Shown: piece after piece, positions 8,786-18,250 of the stretch
Numbering within the stretch: the stretch's first letter is position 1
Layout of the letters: each line of letters opens with the position of its first letter
DNA from: CAZIPN01 sp964541225
GTDB lineage: Bacteria > Actinomycetota > Coriobacteriia > Anaerosomatales > JAAXUF01
Assembly: GCA_964541225.1 (NCBI GenBank)
Contig: CAZIPN010000008.1
Coordinates: 1 to 64,000, forward strand
DNA length: 64,000 nt
Direction of reading: 5' to 3'
Position numbers and translations under genes: made by a program
Notes under the pieces: generated by a model
Told to the model about the DNA's origin: nothing
The model's input: only the letters and a program-made list of their open reading frames with translations
The model's database searches: none

Positions 8786-9100
8786 ATGTTCGGCTGGGGA
8801 GTCAAGAGCGTTACCACCACAGATCTGGAAGAGAGGCTCAAGGCGCGCAAGCAGATTGTGATTGACGTCAGAGAACCTCACGAGTTCGCTACGGGTCGGA
8901 TCAAGGGGTCGGTCAATATTCCGCTTCGGCAGCTTGGAGACAAGCTGCACCGATTCAACCCAGCCGCCGAGATCTACCTCATCTGCCACTCGGGGAGTCG
9001 TAGTTCCCGGGCCGCACGCATCTGCGCGAAAGCCGGTTTCGAGAACGCCTACAGCGTCAAAGGCGGAACCCGAGCGTGGCGCGGGAAGTTCGTGCGCTAG
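8786..9100 (+). CDS. Single-domain rhodanese
   Basis: A 104-residue rhodanese (sulfurtransferase). The active-site loop is Cys67-HSGSRS, and the CH2 motif IDVREPHEFATGRIKGSVNIP is intact, so it should carry persulfide sulfur. ATG start after AGAGGTG. A TAGAAT -10-like box lies at 8735-8740. It may supply sulfur to a redox partner; none is fused. Confidence 0.92.
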   Translation: MFGWGVKSVTTTDLEERLKARKQIVIDVREPHEFATGRIKGSVNIPLRQLGDKLHRFNPAAEIYLICHSGSRSSRAARICAKAGFENAYSVKGGTRAWRGKFVR

Positions 9101-9199
9101 AAGCCACGCGTGCTCTCATCGAGTTCTCATCCTTCTTCGCGCAGAATGACCGACGCTGGGTGTGTGCGGGCCGCGTCGGTGGTGGGGAGGGTCTAAGTA

Positions 9200-9445
9200 G
9201 TGGCAGACATTGTCGTAGAACACGACCCTGACCTTCCCGAGTCATGTGGCAACTGCTGGTATTGGCGGGTCCCCTCTCGGCGGCCGCGATCAGCGAATGT
9301 GGCACGAGTCGATCCGCCGGCGTGCCACCGTCTTCCTCCTACGCCTCACATCGGCGCTGATGTCGGCTACAAATGGCCCTGCACGAGCAAGCACGATTGG
9401 TGCGGGGAATGGCGGCCGTGCTGGACCGCCGAGCAGCAGGCGTAG
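9200..9445 (+). CDS. Small cysteine-rich protein
   Basis: An 81-residue protein with paired cysteines and aromatic residues: SCGNCWYW near the N-terminus, a central Cys (PACHRLPP) and a C-terminal WPCTSKHDWCGEW. This CxxC...C...WP.T..DWCGE layout recurs in short uncharacterised bacterial proteins and suggests metal binding. GTG start with GGGAGGG 8 nt upstream. Function unknown. Confidence 0.6.
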   Translation: MADIVVEHDPDLPESCGNCWYWRVPSRRPRSANVARVDPPACHRLPPTPHIGADVGYKWPCTSKHDWCGEWRPCWTAEQQA

Positions 9446-9535
9446 CCAGTCACACCTTCCGCCCTCCAACCGAACTCGGGACTTCATCCGGTGCGCGCTG
9501 TGTGGATTGATGCCACGTATGCGCGCTATTAGTGC

Positions 9536-9656
9536 ACCCTCAGGTTGTCGCTTCGGCGATGTTATCAATCTCCTTCATGAGGGTAGGACAAAAGGGCCTC
9601 GGCAGACTGAAGCTGAGTCACTTCGGCTGGTAGCCGACAGTGAGCGCCGAGGTGGC
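9536..9656 (+). other. Structured, uncharacterised leader region
   Basis: Two consecutive folded elements precede the membrane protein at 9700. The first closes ACCCTCA (9536-9542) on TGAGGGT (9578-9584) and contains a TCGC-TTCG-GCGA tetraloop hairpin (9548-9559). The second pairs GGCCTCGGC (about 9595) with GCCGAGG-TG-GCC (about 9647-9658). No standard riboswitch consensus is recognised; it could be a leader RNA or a terminator followed by a second hairpin. Confidence 0.35.
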
Positions 9657-9699
9657 CGGTCAGGTGCCGGTCGCAGAGGCTTGGAAGGAGTTGATAGTC

Positions 9700-10272
9700 A
9701 TGGCCGACATGTCAGTCCAGCATCGAACCAGCCGAACAGGCCACGCACTACACACCATGAGTCTTGACAGCGTGTCGAACGGCGTGGCGTACTGGCTGGC
9801 TCTCTTCGGCGTGTACTTCGGCGTGGGGTACCTCATGTGGGCAAGCGCAGCCGAGAAACTGTTCGCTGGCCCGATCGCCATGCCAGCGGCGCTCGCAAAG
9901 ACCTTCTCCGGCACATGGATAGCGAAGCTGGTGGGGGTCAACTTCTTGTGGGGTACTGTGGGCGTCCTTGAACTGCTGATTGTACTTGTGGTTCTTGCGA
10001 GCATTGTGAGGGGCGAGTTCATGCCATCTCGCAGCAAGTCGCTGCTGCAAGTCTCTCTCTCGCTCTCGTTGGTACTCTTCTCGATCCTGTCGTTCGGCGA
10101 GACCATTACGGCGAACTTCACAGGAACGCTTACCGAGTTCACGTACTTCGGTGTCACGATTCTGATCATGGGACTTGTGAGTGTGCTACCGCCGACCCGC
10201 AAGGCGCATTGGCTGACCGGCGGCGAGGCCCCAGCCACTCACGAACACGAGACAGAGGAGCATGCCGAGTAA
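9700..10272 (+). CDS. Four-helix membrane protein, unknown function
   Basis: A 190-residue protein with about four TM helices (YWLALFGVYFGVGYLMW; FLWGTVGVLELLIVLVVLASIV; LLQVSLSLSLVLFSILSF; TEFTYFGVTILIMGLVSVL) and a His/Glu-rich tail (THEHETEEHAE). The layout is reminiscent of DoxX-like proteins but I cannot name the family. ATG 9700 is chosen over GTG 9640 because AAGGAG lies 9 nt before it. Confidence 0.65.
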   Translation: MADMSVQHRTSRTGHALHTMSLDSVSNGVAYWLALFGVYFGVGYLMWASAAEKLFAGPIAMPAALAKTFSGTWIAKLVGVNFLWGTVGVLELLIVLVVLASIVRGEFMPSRSKSLLQVSLSLSLVLFSILSFGETITANFTGTLTEFTYFGVTILIMGLVSVLPPTRKAHWLTGGEAPATHEHETEEHAE

Positions 10273-10288
10273 TAGTGAATGGACGACT

Positions 10289-10319
10289 GGTGCGGCGCAC
10301 GTCGTTAGCGCGCCGCACC
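10289..10319. terminator. Hairpin after membrane-protein gene
   Basis: A perfect 10-bp inverted repeat (GGTGCGGCGC / GCGCCGCACC) with an 11-nt loop starts 17 nt after the stop of the preceding gene. There is no U-tract, so it is a terminator-like hairpin rather than a canonical one. Confidence 0.5.
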
Positions 10320-10730
10320 GTCGCCAGACAAGAAAGGTGCGGGTGATCAAGAACGTCGACAACCTGTGTTGATACGCGAGTTCGCGTCGCCGAGTGTAGG
10401 GTGCGCGCGTGCAACCCAGACGAGAACTCGACCAGGTGGGCTAGGCAACGTGATCCCGGAGCTTCGTGACGAGGCCCCGGGATTGCGTCGTTGCGGGGCA
10501 GAAATGATCAAAGAAGACTCCTAAGTGGATAATGAAGAGACATCTTTGTTAGGATGCGTGTAAGGCACATCAGAAATCCACGAACGGCCTTTTCCACACC
10601 AACCTGCAACGACTGCTCGCGACAGGGGTCGCCCGTGTGTGAGGCACGCGATAGCGCGGGATCTCGCCGTCCTTCCGCATCCCGGGAGCCGCACGGCGGT
10701 CCGCTCGTTCCCCTCGCGGGAGGCACGTGT
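10320..10730. other. Gene-free stretch with hairpin
   Basis: Together with the preceding hairpin, about 450 nt hold no gene I can support. At 10453-10483 there is a second strong hairpin: ATCCCGG pairs with CCGGGAT around an inner GCTTCG/CGAGGC stem with a TGA loop. An AT-rich patch at about 10505-10550 could hold a promoter (GATAAT near 10529). A GTG at 10554 is in frame with the next gene, but the 59 extra residues look like non-coding translation. Confidence 0.4.
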
Positions 10731-12143
10731 GTGGCGCTGGCGCCGCGCAGCCTATTGGTATTTCCTGTGGCGCCGGATCCGACTGCACGCGAGGAATGCT
10801 ACCGGTTGCTGTTCGACGGTGCATTCGACGCGATTCTGGTGTTCGAGTGCGACACGCTTGCAGTCGTAGATGCCAACCACTCTGCGACGACGTTGTTTGG
10901 TCGCACGCGCGATGAGCTGACGGGTGTTTCCGTGTCTGACCTTCTGGTGTCGCCGCGCGATGCGGCCGCATGGACTCGGCACGAGGAGACCCACATTGCG
11001 AGTCAGCGGATGCGCCGTGTCGACGGATCCGGCTTCCTCGCCGAGGTGAACTGCAAGCGACTGGAACTCGCCGGCAGGAACATGCATGCGGCGTTTCTGC
11101 GCGATATCACAAAACGGACTGAGTTCGACGAGGCCTATGCTGTGGCAGAGATGAAGTTCGCCGCCGCGTTTGCGTCAAGCGGCGACGCGATCAATGTGAC
11201 CAGGGTCGAAGACGGAGTCTACGTCGAGGTCAACGAGGGATTCACGCGGCTCACAGGCTACAGTGCCGAGGAAGTGGTCGGGCAGGGTGCGTCGGAGTTG
11301 GAGCTGTGGGCTGACCCGGCTGACAGAGTCAGAATGGTCGAGGCCCTCAAGGCCGACGGTTTCGTCGACGGTCTTGAGGCGGGATTCTGCGGCAGAGACG
11401 GCACCGTGGGGGTCTGTTCTGTGTCCGCACGATTGATCCACATCGGCGGGGAACCCCACATCCTGTCGGTGACGCGTGACATCTCGGATCAGAAGCGCAC
11501 CGCCGAAGAACTTGAGCAGAGCAACGCACGTCTCGGGCGGATGGTGCGCGACATGACGACGACACTCGGACGTGTCGTGGAAACGCGCGATCCGTACACG
11601 CACGGCCACCAGGAACGTGTCGCGAGGGTTTCGAAGGCGCTCGCGGCTGAGATGAAGCTGCCCGACGATGAGATCGAGGCCGTGAACATGGCCGCTCTCG
11701 TGCACGACGTGGGGAAGCTCTCGGTCCCGGCCGAGATCCTCAACAAGCCAGGGGCTCTGTCTGAAGTTGAGTTCGGTCTTATCAGAGTTCACTCCGAGCG
11801 CGGCTACGCGATTCTGGCGGACGTGGACTTCCCGTGGCCGATAGCGCAAATCGTTCTGCAGCATCACGAGCGGTGCGATGGGTCGGGATACCCGCGGGGA
11901 CTGCTCGGCGAGGAGATCTTGCTCCCAGCACGCATCCTTGCGATTGCCGATGTGGTCGAGGCGATGGCGTCACACAGGCCGTATCGGCCCGCACTTGGCC
12001 TGGAGGCGGCGATTGACGAGATTCGCGACAACTCCCAGAAGTATGATGCCGAGGCGAGAGCGGCCTGTCTGAGATTGTATGAGTCGGGGGAGTTGGACTT
12101 CCTGAGGGAAGACCCTGACATCTTGCTGGGCTCGAAGGGATAG
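10731..12143 (+). CDS. PAS-PAS-HD-GYP phosphodiesterase
   Basis: A protein of about 470 residues without TM helices. Two PAS domains (LLFDGAFDAILVFECD..., then FASSGDAINVTRVEDG... with FTRLTGYSAEEVVG) are followed by an HD-GYP domain. This starts RVVETRDPYTHGHQERVARVS and includes the metal site HDVGKL and the GYP loop DGSGYPRG. HD-GYP enzymes hydrolyse cyclic di-GMP, so this may counter the cyclase at 798. The GTG at 10731 is preferred because GGGAGG precedes it by 7 nt. Confidence 0.9.
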   Translation: MALAPRSLLVFPVAPDPTAREECYRLLFDGAFDAILVFECDTLAVVDANHSATTLFGRTRDELTGVSVSDLLVSPRDAAAWTRHEETHIASQRMRRVDGSGFLAEVNCKRLELAGRNMHAAFLRDITKRTEFDEAYAVAEMKFAAAFASSGDAINVTRVEDGVYVEVNEGFTRLTGYSAEEVVGQGASELELWADPADRVRMVEALKADGFVDGLEAGFCGRDGTVGVCSVSARLIHIGGEPHILSVTRDISDQKRTAEELEQSNARLGRMVRDMTTTLGRVVETRDPYTHGHQERVARVSKALAAEMKLPDDEIEAVNMAALVHDVGKLSVPAEILNKPGALSEVEFGLIRVHSERGYAILADVDFPWPIAQIVLQHHERCDGSGYPRGLLGEEILLPARILAIADVVEAMASHRPYRPALGLEAAIDEIRDNSQKYDAEARAACLRLYESGELDFLREDPDILLGSKG

Positions 12144-12250
12144 GGCGGACGGCACTGGTGTGTGGGCGCGTCGTTTTCGCGCATTCGACTCGTCGGCTAG
12201 AATCCCTTGAAGCAGCATTCCATCCGAGGCGAGCCCAGAAAGGCCACCCC

Positions 12251-14809
12251 GTGAGCGAGTTCGTCTTTGAACCCAAGCGCATTGAGGATCACTGGCAGGA
12301 GGTGTGGGAGAGCGAGGGGCTCTATCACGCCGCCGAGAATGCCGAGAAGCCCAAGAAGTACGTGCTCGAGATGTTCCCGTACCCGTCGGGCGACATCCAC
12401 ATGGGACACGTGCGCAACTACACGATCGGTGACGTGGTTGCTCGGCAGGCCAGCATGGCGGGTTTCGAGGTCCTGCATCCGATTGGCTGGGACGCGTTCG
12501 GGCTGCCCGCCGAGAACGCCGCGATCAAGAGCAACACGCATCCCGCAAAGTGGACGTACGCCAACATCGACAAGCAGGCAGCGTCGTTCAAGCGGATGGG
12601 CTTCTCCTACGACTGGGCGCGCGTCGTCAGGAGTTGCGACGTCGACTACTACCACTGGGGCCAGTGGATCTTCTTGAAGTTCTGGGAGCGCGGGCTCGTG
12701 GAACGGAAGTCCTCGGCGGTCAACTGGTGCCCGAGCTGCTCAACGGTGCTTGCCAACGAGCAAGTGATCGGCGACGGGGTGTGCTGGCGGTGTAAGAGCG
12801 TTGTGGAGAAGCGCGAACTCGAGCAGTGGTACTACAAGATCACCGAATACGCGCAGGAGCTGCTCGACGATCTTGAGGATCTGCCGGGATGGCCTGAGCG
12901 CGTCAAGACCATGCAGGCCAATTGGATCGGTCGAAGCGAAGGCGCCGAGGTCGACTTCGTGCTCTGTGACGCGGCCGGAGAACCGACCGATGAGACCATC
13001 ACCGTGTTCACCACGCGTCCCGACACGCTGTTTGGCTGCACGTTCTTCCTGCTCGCGCCTGAGCATGCACGCGTGAGTGAGTTCGTGGCCGGGACTGAGT
13101 TCGAGCCGGCCGTCTCGGCAGTTGTCGCCGCCGCGGCGCGAGAGACGGCGGTGGAGCGGCAGCTCGGCGAGCGCGAGAAGAACGGGGCGTTCACCGGGCG
13201 GTATGTGGTCAATCCGGTCAACGGCGAGAAGGTGCCGGTGTGGGTTGCCGACTACGTCTTGCTTGAGTACGGGACCGGCGCGGTGATGGCTGTGCCGAGT
13301 GGTGATCAGCGTGACTTCGAGTTCGCTCGCAAGTACGATCTGCCGATTCCGCCCGTGGTGGTGAGCGAGGATGATGCACTCTACCGGCAACTCAAGGGCG
13401 AGAAGGACCGCGTGCTCGAGCATGTCGATTGGGACTCGCTTCCCGAGGAGAAACGCTGCGCGTACGCCGGCCCCGGCATCATGGTGCAATCTGGCGAGTT
13501 CACCGGGATGCTCGGCGGCAAGGGTAGCGAGGGAATGCGTGCGGTTACGCAGTGGCTTGCCGATCGAGGGCTAGGTCGCGAGTCGATCAACTTCCGGTTG
13601 CGCGACTGGCTGATCAGCCGTCAGCGCTACTGGGGAAACCCGATCCCCGCGATCCACTGCCCGACCTGCGGAGTCGTGCCAATACCCATCGAGGATCTGC
13701 CGGTCGTGCTGCCGATGGACATCGACATCACCAAGGGCGAAACGCTTGCCGATCACCCCGAGTTCTTTGAGACGACGTGTCCGAAGTGCGGCGGGGCTGC
13801 TCGGCGGGAAACCGACACGATGGACACGTTCACGTGCTCGTCGTGGTACTACCTGCGCTACACCGACGCGAAGAACACCGAGCTCCCGTTCTCGGCAGAC
13901 AACGCGAACTACTGGATGCCGGTCGACCAGTACATCGGCGGCATCGAGCATGCGATCCTGCACCTTCTGTACTCGCGGTTTTTCACGAAGGTGTTCCGCG
14001 ATATGGGCATGGTGGAGGCCAGCGAGCCATTCACGAACCTGCTCACGCAAGGGATGGTCAAGCTCGACGGCGCCACGATGAGCAAGAGCCGCGGCAACGT
14101 GGTGGCGCCCGAGGACATGATCGCGAAGTACGGCGCGGACACGCTGCGCGCTTACATCCTCTTCATGGCACCGCCGGACAAAGACCTGGAGTGGAGCTTT
14201 GATGGCCTGGAGGGCATGCATCGCTTCCTCGCGCGGGCCAGCAAGTTCGTGGCGCAGGCTGCCGAGGAGGCGTCGACTGGCAGTGGCGTGGCGGCGGCAG
14301 GTGACTCGGCGGCCAAGACGCTGCATCGCGAGATGCATCGCGTGATCGCGAAGGTCACCGACGACGTGTCGCGCTTCCAGTTCAACACGGCCATCTCGGC
14401 CATGATGGAGCTCACGAACGCGGCGCAGGAGTATCGGCGAGCGGTTGGGGCGGGGAAGCGCGATCTGGCGTTGCAGCGCGAGGTCGCCGAGACGCTGACG
14501 CTGCTCTTGGCGCCGTTCGTGCCGCACCTGGCCGAGGAGTTGTGGCGCGAGGTTCTCGGCGGGCAGGCGTCGGTGCATCTTGAGGCGTGGCCCGAGTGGG
14601 ATGCGTCGGCGGTTGAGGCCGAGGAGGTCGAGCTTGCCGTGCAGGTCAACGGCAAGGTGCGTGGGAAGGTCACGGTCGACGTGAACCTCGCCGAGGAGGA
14701 CGTGATCGCCGTTGCGCTGAGCGCGGTGGCACCGCATGTCGAAGGCAAGGACGTGAAGAAGGTCGTTGTGGTCGCTGGCAAACTCGTGAGCGTGGTTGTG
14801 GCGGGGTAA
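12251..14809 (+). CDS. leuS: Leucyl-tRNA synthetase
   Basis: An 852-residue class I synthetase that charges tRNA-Leu in the cytoplasm. HIGH motif: PYPSGDIHMGHVRNY (about 42-56). The zinc-like cysteines (WCPSCSTV, CWRC) and the large CP1 editing domain (TTRPDTLFG; GTGAVMAVPSGDQRD) follow. The KMSKS loop reads TMSKS (609-613). The anticodon-binding and C-terminal domains are complete. The start is GTG 12251, where the family sequence begins. The open frame extends to 12158, but a TAGAAT -10-like box at 12198-12203 argues against that. Confidence 0.97.
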   Translation: MSEFVFEPKRIEDHWQEVWESEGLYHAAENAEKPKKYVLEMFPYPSGDIHMGHVRNYTIGDVVARQASMAGFEVLHPIGWDAFGLPAENAAIKSNTHPAKWTYANIDKQAASFKRMGFSYDWARVVRSCDVDYYHWGQWIFLKFWERGLVERKSSAVNWCPSCSTVLANEQVIGDGVCWRCKSVVEKRELEQWYYKITEYAQELLDDLEDLPGWPERVKTMQANWIGRSEGAEVDFVLCDAAGEPTDETITVFTTRPDTLFGCTFFLLAPEHARVSEFVAGTEFEPAVSAVVAAAARETAVERQLGEREKNGAFTGRYVVNPVNGEKVPVWVADYVLLEYGTGAVMAVPSGDQRDFEFARKYDLPIPPVVVSEDDALYRQLKGEKDRVLEHVDWDSLPEEKRCAYAGPGIMVQSGEFTGMLGGKGSEGMRAVTQWLADRGLGRESINFRLRDWLISRQRYWGNPIPAIHCPTCGVVPIPIEDLPVVLPMDIDITKGETLADHPEFFETTCPKCGGAARRETDTMDTFTCSSWYYLRYTDAKNTELPFSADNANYWMPVDQYIGGIEHAILHLLYSRFFTKVFRDMGMVEASEPFTNLLTQGMVKLDGATMSKSRGNVVAPEDMIAKYGADTLRAYILFMAPPDKDLEWSFDGLEGMHRFLARASKFVAQAAEEASTGSGVAAAGDSAAKTLHREMHRVIAKVTDDVSRFQFNTAISAMMELTNAAQEYRRAVGAGKRDLALQREVAETLTLLLAPFVPHLAEELWREVLGGQASVHLEAWPEWDASAVEAEEVELAVQVNGKVRGKVTVDVNLAEEDVIAVALSAVAPHVEGKDVKKVVVVAGKLVSVVVAG

Positions 14810-14900
14810 GACGCGAGTTGGGATTGGGTAGGCCCTGCACGGCATGATGATCGCGCGACGAGACCGGCAAGAGCTTGTCGCAGTGAGCTGAACGAACGGC

Positions 14901-14934
14901 GCCCCTCGCCGTGGATGAGGCGGGGGGCCTTGTT
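14901..14934 (+). terminator. Probable rho-independent terminator after leuS
   Basis: A 10-bp stem, GCCCCTCGCC (14901-14910) with GGCGGGGGGC (14919-14928) including one G-U pair, has an 8-nt loop and is followed by CTTGTT. It lies 91 nt after the leuS stop and overlaps the earliest possible comEA start (GTG 14911), which argues for the later comEA start. Confidence 0.6.
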
Positions 14935-15708
14935 GTGCTCGAATCCATCGGTGCTCGGCTCAAGGCGCTGGCGAGACGCGCCGGCTTCGCGGGGGTTCCA
15001 ACGCCCGTGCTGGTCGCGGGGATGTTTCTGCTCACCGTGGCGGTCGTGCTTGCGCTGGTGCGCTGGTGGCCGCATCCGGCAGACGCAGACACGCTCGTCG
15101 ATGTGAACCATTCCAAGAACGTAGGGGCAGGCGCGGCAGCACCCTCGAGTTCTGCTGGCGATTCCGGCAAGGCACACGTCGCGGGAGGGACGTCCTGTGA
15201 TCAGACGGCGACGGTCTTCGTGGATGTTGTTGGCGCTGTGCGCAACCCCGGAGTGTATTCGCTGACCGACGGTGCGCGGGTGAAAGCTGCCGTTGACGCC
15301 GCGGGCGGACTTGCCCCGGAGGCAGCCCCCGCTGCGGTGAATCTTGCCGCGAAAGTGCAGGACGGCGAGCAGATCGTCGTACCGACACAGGAGCAGGTGG
15401 AGAAGGGCGAGGTTCCGGCCGCGGCCGCAGGTGGTGGATCTGGGGGCAGCGCGGGGGGCACGAGTGGCGCGGGTTCGAGCACGCCTGGCTCAGCAGCTTC
15501 GGGCGCACCGGCTGCCAAGGTCAATCTCAACAGTGCGGATGCCGCTGCGCTGGACGCTCTTCCCGGTATCGGTCCATCGACGGCGGCCAAGATCGTGGCG
15601 GACCGAGAGGCAAACGGGCCGTTTCAGACACCCGACGATCTGGGCCGCGTGCCGGGGATTGGCCCAAAGAAGCTCGACCAGTTGAAACCTCTGATCAGTG
15701 TGCGCTGA
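14935..15708 (+). CDS. comEA: ComEA-like DNA-binding competence protein
   Basis: A protein of about 257 residues. It has one TM anchor near the N-terminus (VLVAGMFLLTVAVVLALV) and an SLBB domain (VFVDVVGAVRNPGVYSL...). A Gly/Ser/Ala-rich linker leads to a C-terminal helix-hairpin-helix pair (VNLNSADAAALDALPGIGPSTAAKIVADRE). ComEA binds incoming DNA outside the membrane and hands it to ComEC, which is encoded next. GTG 14935 follows a G-run; GTG 14911 is the alternative but sits in a hairpin. Confidence 0.92.
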   Translation: MLESIGARLKALARRAGFAGVPTPVLVAGMFLLTVAVVLALVRWWPHPADADTLVDVNHSKNVGAGAAAPSSSAGDSGKAHVAGGTSCDQTATVFVDVVGAVRNPGVYSLTDGARVKAAVDAAGGLAPEAAPAAVNLAAKVQDGEQIVVPTQEQVEKGEVPAAAAGGGSGGSAGGTSGAGSSTPGSAASGAPAAKVNLNSADAAALDALPGIGPSTAAKIVADREANGPFQTPDDLGRVPGIGPKKLDQLKPLISVR

Positions 15709-18250
15709 ACGTAGTGCTCGGCGGGTGGTTCGGCCGTCGTTGCCACCCATGGTGTGGACGTCGGTCGGTCTCGCGGCGGGTGTCCTCGGCGCCGAGAAGT
15801 CGGTGTGGTTCGGATACACCCGCGGCGTGAGTGTCGCGTGGACGGTGGCTGCCTTGGCAACCGCCGCAGTTGCCCTTGGGCTGGTTGCCCTTGGGCTGGT
15901 TGCGTTTGCAGCGACGAAGCGGTTTGCGGCAGTCGCGATGCTGGTGGCGGGAGTGGCCGCGGGGTTGGTGGTTGGCGGCGCATGCTGGGTTGGACAGCGG
16001 AGCACCTCGCAGTCAGCGATGCGGCTTCACGGATCGCGTTGGCTGTTGGTGGTCGGTTCGGATGTGTCATCGGGTCAGTTTGGCGACAGCGCGGTCTGCG
16101 AGCTGCGCACGGACCACGGTCCGATCGGGCAGGTGCGCGCCCGGTGGCCGAAAGGGTCCTCGCCGCCGAGCTTGGGCCAGGTGGTTGAGGTATACGGCGC
16201 CCTCTCGCAGGCCCGCACGCAAGAGGCTGCCGAGCAGGACTTCGAAGAAGGGCTCATCGGCAGTGTGAGCGTGCGAGTGATCCGAGGCGTGCGATGGGAC
16301 AGTGGCGTGAAGGGGGCGATGGGAAGAGTCCGCGTCTGGGCCGACTCGAAGATCCCGCGTGCGAAGGGCGACGGGCCCGCGCTTCTGGCGAGCACCCTGC
16401 TCGGCGAGAAGTTCCGGATCGCTGGCAGCGACGCCGAGGCGGACATGCAGGTAGCAGGTCTGGCTCACGTCGAATCAACGTCGGGTTTTCACGTTGTACT
16501 GCTCTGCTCGCTGCTTGAGGCGGGTCTGCTGGGGTTGAGCGTCGGGCGACGGTCGCGGGCTGCAGCGATCGCAGTGTCGGCAGGAGCATTCGTCTTGTTG
16601 GCTGGCGGGCGAGTATCGACGATCAGGAGCTGGGGCACGGCGATGGTCGGCGGTGCGGGTCGGCTCGTGGGTCGTCGCCCGACTGGGGTCGGCACGTTGG
16701 CTGCGGCAGCCGCGACGTTCATCTGCGTGTCACCCGCAAGCGTGTTTGATGTGGGCTTCCAGCTTTCGGTGCTTGGCGTGGCTGGCATCGTGCTGTTCGG
16801 TCGACTTGCCTCCGAGTGGGTGAGCGAGGCGTTGCCGCGCGCAATGCGGTGGTCTGCCGATGGACTCGCGATCACGCTGTGCGCCATCGCCGCAACATTG
16901 CCGCTGACCGCGTCGGCGTTCGGGATGGTCTCTTTGGTAGCTCCACTCTCCAACGTGGTCGCAGTTCCACTGGTGATGGGCGAGTTCGTGCTGGGACTCC
17001 TTGGGATGGGTGCCTCGGCGGTGTGGGGGCCGGCGGGCAGTGCGATCCTGTCGGCGGCCTGCGCCTTTGGTTCCATGCTGGCCGACGCCGCGGGATGGTT
17101 TGCTGCGCTCCCACACGCTTCAGTGCCCGCCTCAGCCGCCTCGCTGGTGTCCGTGGCGTTCGGGGTTCTCGGCGCGGGAGCGTTGTGGGCGTGGTGGCCG
17201 CAACCAACGCGACCACGTGCACGAGCTGCGTTTGGGATCGGATTGCTCGGCGTTGCAGTTGTTGCCGTGGGAATTCCGGCGCCGATGTCCAAACCAGAGA
17301 TCGTGGTGATGGACATTGGGCAGGGTGACGCAATTCTCGTGGAAGATGGGCCGCATCAGCTGCTGGTCGACACTGGTCCCGACGCGCGGCACATTCTGCC
17401 TGCCTTGGCACGGAACTCGGTCCACAGAGTTGACGGTGTCGTCATAACCCACTTGCACGCCGACCACTACGGTGGCCTGGAATCGGTCGCCCAGGTAATG
17501 AGCGTTCCGCACATCTTCTTGCCGTGGGGGACGCTCGACAAGTCGTCGGCGACTTTGCGCAGCATCATGCGTGAGTCCAAGAATCCGCCGACGGAACTCG
17601 CGGCCGGCGATCAGGTGCACGTTGGTCGTATCGACTTGAAAGTGGTGTGCCCGTCGAGTCCCGTCGAGAACGCGGCAACCAATGAGGCCAGCGTCGTGAT
17701 GCTGGCGTGTGATGGGTCGGAATCGGTGCTGCTTACGGGAGATGCCGAAGCAGGAGTGCTGCAACCAGCCTGTGACGACGGGCGTCTCGGCAAGATCGAC
17801 GTTCTCAAGGTCGGTCATCACGGCAGCGCGATTTCCTTATCGCAGCCGCTTCTGGACGTCTTGCAACCCGGATGCGCTGTGATCAGCGTTGGAGCAAACA
17901 ACCGATTCGGACACCCAAAACGCGAAGCGCTTGAGTTCTTGCGTTCGAACGCGATACCGACGTATCGCACTGACCTGAACGGTGACGTTCGTGTGCGTTT
18001 CGGCCCTGATGGGTGCGAGGTTTCTGCAGCTCATGGGCGCGCGGTGGCTGCTCGTTGGGGGGCACCGACGCCCACGAGAGATCGTGGCGTCGTGCAGAGT
18101 CGCTGTGCGACACTGGAGGCCGTATCGGCGAGCACTCAACTCTTGACGGAGACACATGCCCGGATCGCTTTCAGACCTCAAGAACGTCTACCTCATCTAT
18201 GGCAGCGAGGACCTCCGGCTCGATCAAGCCGTGGCTCGTCTTCGGCATAG
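15698..18250 (+). CDS. comEC: ComEC/Rec2 competence channel
   Basis: A protein of up to 850 residues. The N-terminal TM helices and a small soluble domain are followed by the multi-helix Competence domain (about 240-490, with HVESTSGFHVVLL). A C-terminal metallo-beta-lactamase-fold domain follows (MDIGQGDAILV; HLHADH at 585-590; GDAEAG; KVGHHGS). It forms the inner-membrane DNA channel. It overlaps the end of comEA by 11 nt if GTG 15698 is used; GTG 15725 is also possible. Its last 31 residues overlap the start of holA. A 15-nt unit is tandemly repeated near 15870-15900 (GLVAL repeated). Confidence 0.93.
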   Translation: MCAERSARRVVRPSLPPMVWTSVGLAAGVLGAEKSVWFGYTRGVSVAWTVAALATAAVALGLVALGLVAFAATKRFAAVAMLVAGVAAGLVVGGACWVGQRSTSQSAMRLHGSRWLLVVGSDVSSGQFGDSAVCELRTDHGPIGQVRARWPKGSSPPSLGQVVEVYGALSQARTQEAAEQDFEEGLIGSVSVRVIRGVRWDSGVKGAMGRVRVWADSKIPRAKGDGPALLASTLLGEKFRIAGSDAEADMQVAGLAHVESTSGFHVVLLCSLLEAGLLGLSVGRRSRAAAIAVSAGAFVLLAGGRVSTIRSWGTAMVGGAGRLVGRRPTGVGTLAAAAATFICVSPASVFDVGFQLSVLGVAGIVLFGRLASEWVSEALPRAMRWSADGLAITLCAIAATLPLTASAFGMVSLVAPLSNVVAVPLVMGEFVLGLLGMGASAVWGPAGSAILSAACAFGSMLADAAGWFAALPHASVPASAASLVSVAFGVLGAGALWAWWPQPTRPRARAAFGIGLLGVAVVAVGIPAPMSKPEIVVMDIGQGDAILVEDGPHQLLVDTGPDARHILPALARNSVHRVDGVVITHLHADHYGGLESVAQVMSVPHIFLPWGTLDKSSATLRSIMRESKNPPTELAAGDQVHVGRIDLKVVCPSSPVENAATNEASVVMLACDGSESVLLTGDAEAGVLQPACDDGRLGKIDVLKVGHHGSAISLSQPLLDVLQPGCAVISVGANNRFGHPKREALEFLRSNAIPTYRTDLNGDVRVRFGPDGCEVSAAHGRAVAARWGAPTPTRDRGVVQSRCATLEAVSASTQLLTETHARIAFRPQERLPHLWQRGPPARSSRGSSSA

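Noticed and set aside
12158..12250. Upstream GTG of leuS as true start
   Set aside because: A -10-like box lies at 12198-12203 and the translated extension has no family similarity; GTG 12251 has a ribosome site.
13571..14845. A 424-codon open frame on the minus strand opposite leuS
   Set aside because: It is a codon-bias shadow of a high-GC gene; the plus-strand synthetase motifs are intact and the antisense product has no recognisable domain and is Arg/His-rich.
16489..17316. A 275-codon minus-strand open frame inside comEC
   Set aside because: Ala/Pro/Thr-rich antisense translation of membrane helices, with no start signals.
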